DNA of 64,000 nt from Pedobacter duraquae (GTDB lineage: Bacteria; Bacteroidota; Bacteroidia; Sphingobacteriales; Sphingobacteriaceae), in contig NZ_SNWM01000003.1 of assembly GCF_004362245.1 (NCBI RefSeq), positions 124,001-188,000 on the forward strand, in the 5' to 3' direction. Both the position numbers and the translations under genes were made by a program. Positions 60,281-64,000 of the stretch are shown piece after piece (within the stretch, counting starts at the first letter, position 1; the number at the start of each line of letters is the position of its first letter). The notes under the pieces were generated by a model, which worked only from the letters and a program-made list of their open reading frames with translations, was not told the DNA's origin and made no database searches.

Positions 60281-62386
60281 TTGTATACAGCAACGTTAGA
60301 TGCTCCGATAGAATTTCTTAAAGGTGTTGGCGCGAGTAGGGCCGATCTGCTTAAGAAAGAATTAGGTATCAGTACCTACGGAGATATGCTGACGTTCTAT
60401 CCGTTCCGGTACATTGACAGGACACGGTTCTATAAGATTAATGAACTAAATCCCGACCTGCCGCTGGTGCAGTTGGTAGGTCGGATTACCGGCAAGGAAA
60501 CAATCGGCGAGAAGCATAAGAAGCGGATTGTAGCTAAGTTTACCGATGAAACCGGCACTATCGAACTAGTCTGGTTTCAGAGCCTGAAGTGGGTAGACGA
60601 CAACGTACAACGCGGGAAAGTTTACATCGCCTTCGGTAAGCCAACGCTTTTTAACAATACTTTTAGTATTTCCCATCCTGATCTGGAGAATTATCCGCGA
60701 CCGGCAACGGTAACAGGAAACCTAACATTGCAACCGATTTATAATTCGACTGAGAAGCTTAAAAAAAGGTTCTTAGATAGTAAAGGAATTCAGAAGCTGC
60801 AGCGGTTGCTGATTGAGACACACCTGCGTGAGGTTCCCGAAACTTTACCAGCATATATCCTTGAGAAATACAGGCTGGCGGGCAGGCGCGAAGCACTGTT
60901 AAACATTCATTTTCCCGACAATCCATCAGCGCTTCAACATGCGGAGCGGCGGTTGAAATTTGAGGAGTTGTTCTTTATTCAGCTGATGTTGCTGAACAGT
61001 AAACAAGTGCGTACATTAAAGTTCAAAGGAGTGCTGTTTAACTCTGTAGGAGCGCGTGTAAATACTTTTTATAAAGATATCCTTCCCTTCGCATTAACGA
61101 ATGCACAGAAGCGTGTGATCAAGGAAATACGGATGGATACTCAAAGAGGCATCCAGATGAACCGGTTGGTACAGGGGGATGTTGGGAGTGGCAAGACCGT
61201 TGTCGCACTGATGAGTATGCTTTTGTCAAACGACAACGGATACCAGGCTTGTATGATGGCGCCAACAGAAATCCTGGCGCGACAACATTATGCTTCGCTG
61301 GTGGAGTTGTTGGGTGATCAATTGGTAAAGGTTGATATACTAACCGGCAGCACACCGAAAAAGAAACGTGAAGCCCTACATGCTGGCTTAGAAGATGGCA
61401 GCATTGATATTCTCGTAGGTACCCATGCGCTAATTGAAGATAAGGTGAAATTCAAAAACCTGGGTCTGGTAGTTATTGACGAGCAGCACCGCTTTGGTGT
61501 AGAACAAAGGGCCAAGTTGTGGCGTAAAAACACAATTCCCCCACATATCCTTGTAATGACGGCAACCCCCATTCCAAGAACTCTGGCAATGACCGTTTAT
61601 GGCGACCTGGATGTATCGATGATTGACGAGCTGCCCGTTGGTCGGAAGCCGATTGTTACAAAACATCTTTTTGAGGGGCAGCGTATGCGGATGTTTGGTT
61701 TTATGAAAGAAGAGATCAGTAAAGGCCGCCAGGTTTATATTGTTTACCCGCTGATCAAGGAGAGTGAGAAACTGGATCTGTTACATTTGGAAGCAGGGAT
61801 TGAACAAATGCGTTACCAGTTTCCTTTGCCCGATTTTCAGATCAGCATTGTGCATGGACAGATGCCGAATGTAGACAAGCAATTCGAGATGCAGCGGTTC
61901 ATAAAGGGCGAAAGTCAGATTATGGTTGCAACAACGGTGATTGAAGTTGGGGTGAATGTGCCCAATGCATCTGTGATGGTTATCGAGAATGCGGAGCGTT
62001 TCGGGTTATCACAATTACATCAATTACGTGGGCGAGTAGGGCGGGGTGCAGAACAGTCTTTCTGTATCCTGATGTCTGGTCAGAAGTTGAGTAAAGAAGG
62101 TAAGCTTAGGCTGGATACCATGGTAAAAACTACTAATGGTTTTGAGATCTCTGAGATTGACCTGCAATTGCGGGGGCCGGGTGATCTTGCCGGTACACAG
62201 CAAAGTGGTGTGCTAGACTTAAAGCTCGCAGACCTGGTTAAAGATCAGGTAATCCTACAGGAAGCACGCAACATGGTTAAGGATATCTTCGAAGAAGACC
62301 CCATGCTTGAGTTGCCAAGAAATAGCTTGTTAAGTGCCTTTCTCAGGAGAAAAAACCAGGGAATCAGCTTTGATAAAATCTCTTAA
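60281..62386 (+). CDS. recG: ATP-dependent DNA helicase RecG
   Basis: 701 residues. Wedge/OB domain near 1-230, then helicase motifs: Q-rich LTNAQKRVIKEI, Walker A LVQGDVGSGKTVVAL, DEQH box VIDEQHRFGVEQ, motif III MTATPIPRTLAMT and motif VI HQLRGRVGRG, plus the TRG-type C-terminal region. The start is a TTG at 60281 giving YTATLDAPIEFLKGVG; no ATG precedes it in frame. It reverses stalled forks. Its TAA stop overlaps the stop of the convergent hydrolase (TTAA at 62383-62386). Confidence 0.97.
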   Translation: MYTATLDAPIEFLKGVGASRADLLKKELGISTYGDMLTFYPFRYIDRTRFYKINELNPDLPLVQLVGRITGKETIGEKHKKRIVAKFTDETGTIELVWFQSLKWVDDNVQRGKVYIAFGKPTLFNNTFSISHPDLENYPRPATVTGNLTLQPIYNSTEKLKKRFLDSKGIQKLQRLLIETHLREVPETLPAYILEKYRLAGRREALLNIHFPDNPSALQHAERRLKFEELFFIQLMLLNSKQVRTLKFKGVLFNSVGARVNTFYKDILPFALTNAQKRVIKEIRMDTQRGIQMNRLVQGDVGSGKTVVALMSMLLSNDNGYQACMMAPTEILARQHYASLVELLGDQLVKVDILTGSTPKKKREALHAGLEDGSIDILVGTHALIEDKVKFKNLGLVVIDEQHRFGVEQRAKLWRKNTIPPHILVMTATPIPRTLAMTVYGDLDVSMIDELPVGRKPIVTKHLFEGQRMRMFGFMKEEISKGRQVYIVYPLIKESEKLDLLHLEAGIEQMRYQFPLPDFQISIVHGQMPNVDKQFEMQRFIKGESQIMVATTVIEVGVNVPNASVMVIENAERFGLSQLHQLRGRVGRGAEQSFCILMSGQKLSKEGKLRLDTMVKTTNGFEISEIDLQLRGPGDLAGTQQSGVLDLKLADLVKDQVILQEARNMVKDIFEEDPMLELPRNSLLSAFLRRKNQGISFDKIS

Positions 62387-63594
62387 TCTTCATCGCTTCC
62401 AGGTAAGGATCCGTTGCCTGAGTAGGCACCCTTGCGGATAACCGGCATCTTCAGGTATTTAAATAAATCGTCCAGATGCACAAGGCTTCCATTGGTTAAG
62501 TTGCCGAGAAAAACCACAACGATATTTTTATCCAGATCACGTACATAGATGTGTCTGAATCCATGCCACCATCCGGTGTGGTAAACAACTTTACGGCCGT
62601 TTTCGCCATCAAAGATCCTCCATCCGTATCCGTAGTTGAAGTGCCCATTAATGGCTTTGTTTCTGCCAACATATGCAGAGTCCAGGCTAGCTTGTTTTAA
62701 AAGGCGACCTTTTCTTAATGCATTATCATAGAGTACAAGGTCATGTATTGTACTGTAGATTCCCTTGTCACCCACAGGGCCATCAAGGAAGTTCTGTACT
62801 ACAGAATATCTCCAGGTACGGTCGTGACCCACCACATCAACAGGGATTTTAGGATATACAGTGGTAGAATATACGTGAGTATGTTTCATCCCGGCAGGTT
62901 TGAAAACATTGGTCATCATGTAATCTGAATACGGCTTGCCGGTTATTTTCTCAATGATCGCACCAAGTACCATGAAGTTGGAGTTATTGTAGTGGAAGCG
63001 GGTATCTGGTGCAGCATATCTGGCAGGTTTATATTCTGCAATAAGTCGCATCACGTCCATATTGCTCATTGGCTTTTTCTTTTCTTTCCAGATGCCGTCA
63101 GTAAAGTATACGTAGTTCATCATACCACTGCGGTGTGACAGGAGTAGCCTTACGGTAATACCGTCATAAGGGAAATCAGGAAAGAACTTTTTAACGTTGT
63201 CATCCAGAGATAATTTCTTTTGTTCGATGAGCTGCATAATAGCAACGCCTGTAAATGTTTTTGTTACTGAGGCGAGCTCAAACTCTGAATCGATTTTCAG
63301 GCTGTCGCGGTGCAGGTAATCCGCCCAGCCGATTGCTTTTTGATAAATGATTTTGCCGTCTTTTGCGACCAGCATATTGCCATTAAATCCAAATTTTTTA
63401 TGTAAGTTATCTACAAAGTTGGCAATGAATTTATCTCCTTTTTCGGGATTATACACGAGCATAAGGCTATCGGCCTTATCATCATTTACGGTTCTTACTT
63501 TTGGGTCGGCGATTTTTTTGTTATTGGCATTGGTACAGGCAGCAAAAAGAAAGGTGACCATGGAAGCCACCACAAAAAAGTTACGATATATCAT
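62383..63594 (-). CDS. Class C beta-lactamase-like serine hydrolase (lipoprotein)
   Basis: 403 residues. A lipoprotein signal (VASMVTFLFAAC, lipidated Cys about 20) precedes the serine-hydrolase fold: SxxK in ASVTKTFTG (nucleophile Ser), YxN in HYNNSNF, and HTG in VVYHTGWWHGF. These are the three conserved motifs of class C beta-lactamases and penicillin-binding esterases/DD-peptidases. It should act in the periplasm or on the surface; whether it hydrolyses beta-lactams cannot be told. Convergent with recG, with overlapping stop codons. Confidence 0.92.
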   Translation of the reverse strand: MIYRNFFVVASMVTFLFAACTNANNKKIADPKVRTVNDDKADSLMLVYNPEKGDKFIANFVDNLHKKFGFNGNMLVAKDGKIIYQKAIGWADYLHRDSLKIDSEFELASVTKTFTGVAIMQLIEQKKLSLDDNVKKFFPDFPYDGITVRLLLSHRSGMMNYVYFTDGIWKEKKKPMSNMDVMRLIAEYKPARYAAPDTRFHYNNSNFMVLGAIIEKITGKPYSDYMMTNVFKPAGMKHTHVYSTTVYPKIPVDVVGHDRTWRYSVVQNFLDGPVGDKGIYSTIHDLVLYDNALRKGRLLKQASLDSAYVGRNKAINGHFNYGYGWRIFDGENGRKVVYHTGWWHGFRHIYVRDLDKNIVVVFLGNLTNGSLVHLDDLFKYLKMPVIRKGAYSGNGSLPGSDED

Positions 63595-63709
63595 GGATAG
63601 GTGTGTTCTGTCTATAAAAGCCCGAAAATTAAGAAATATTACTCCTTTAAACGTAAAAGAGTTTTAAACATTATGATAAGGAACAGCTTTTTCTATGAAG
63701 ATTATACCT

Positions 63710-63717
63710 TAAATTTG
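63710..63717 (+). promoter_or_regulatory. -7 promoter box for fumC
   Basis: TAAATTTG, 19 bp before the fumC ATG; a T-rich stretch sits at the -33 distance. Confidence 0.5.
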
Positions 63718-63736
63718 TTGCAAACATATAAGAACT

Positions 63737-64000
63737 ATGAGCTTTAGAACTGAACATGATACCATGGGTGAAGTGCAGGTGCCTGCAGATAAATATTGGG
63801 GTGCACAAACTGAGCGTTCACGTAATAACTTTAAGATTGGACCTGAGGCATCGATGCCTAAAGAAATTATACATGCCTTTGGGTATTTGAAAAAAGCAGC
63901 AGCTTTGGCTAATGCTGAACTTGGTGTATTGACACAAGATAAAGCGGAGCTGATTGCAAAGGCCTGTGATGAAATTATTGCCGGACAGTTGGACGAGCAG
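63737..64000 (+). CDS. fumC: Class II fumarate hydratase (N-terminal part only)
   Basis: 88 codons from ATG 63737 to the right edge. [20 protein letters not shown] and [12 protein letters not shown] are the conserved N-terminus of class II fumarases, which interconvert fumarate and malate in the TCA cycle. The catalytic SS loop and His lie beyond the window. The closely related aspartase cannot be fully excluded, but the opening fits FumC better. Confidence 0.9.
   Translation, partial: MSFRTEHDTMGEVQVPADKYWGAQTERSRNNFKIGPEASMPKEIIHAFGYLKKAAALANAELGVLTQDKAELIAKACDEIIAGQLDEQ

Noticed and set aside
1..64000. tRNA, rRNA, tmRNA, insertion sequences and defence islands
   Set aside because: I looked for characteristic motifs and for transposase, restriction, toxin or nuclease-like genes and saw none; a tRNA scan was not possible, so a single missed tRNA cannot be fully excluded.

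Overview
The window looks like a chromosomal segment of a Bacteroidota bacterium, most likely family Sphingobacteriaceae (Pedobacter-like). Supporting signs are many TAnnTTTG-type -7 promoter boxes, starts with little or no Shine-Dalgarno signal, frequent TTG start codons, a CarpepD_reg-type TonB-dependent receptor, a DUF4270 lipoprotein, a 938-residue CarB without the C-terminal regulatory domain, and a RimP-NusA-InfB operon with a short NusA. The genus is inferred; no rRNA or tRNA gene was seen.

Layout. 1-9.5 kb: end-truncated dipeptide epimerase, rhomboid protease, M14 carboxypeptidase, outer-membrane protein, PepT, methyltransferase, MscS channel, beta-CASP hydrolase, YtxH protein. 9.55-14.8 kb: translation block rplM-rpsI-rpsB-tsf, then nagA, pyrH and frr. 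14.9-23 kb: ABC exporter, MFS transporter, and a vitamin-uptake region with a TPP riboswitch before a TonB receptor and a ThiE-like gene, followed by a NadR-like kinase and a PnuC-type transporter. 23-32.5 kb: carB, radA, RNase E/G, a 29-residue basic probable ribosomal protein, a TPR protein, HU, mutY and ssb. 32.5-41 kb: glmS, DUF4270, a half-length glycogen-synthase-like protein, panC-panD, acyl-CoA dehydrogenase and small membrane or lipoproteins. 41.5-46.5 kb: rimP-nusA-infB. 46.5-57 kb: a surface-glycan locus of glycosyltransferases, an MsbA-like ABC transporter and an acyltransferase. 57-64 kb: meaB, an OmpA-family porin, a 45-residue membrane protein coupled to ridA, recG, a class C beta-lactamase-like hydrolase and the start of fumC.

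The window is mostly core genome. I saw no insertion sequence, prophage, CRISPR array or defence island, and nothing that clearly amounts to an undescribed system. The items most worth a second look are: the bS22/mS38-like mini-protein; the thiamine-riboswitch region with a ThiE that has lost active-site residues and a kinase/transporter pair of uncertain substrate; an 11-bp tandem repeat array before rimP; a set of promoters placed only 3-6 nt from start codons, predicting leaderless mRNAs; a long hairpin between rpsB and tsf; and the half-size GT5 protein beside panCD.
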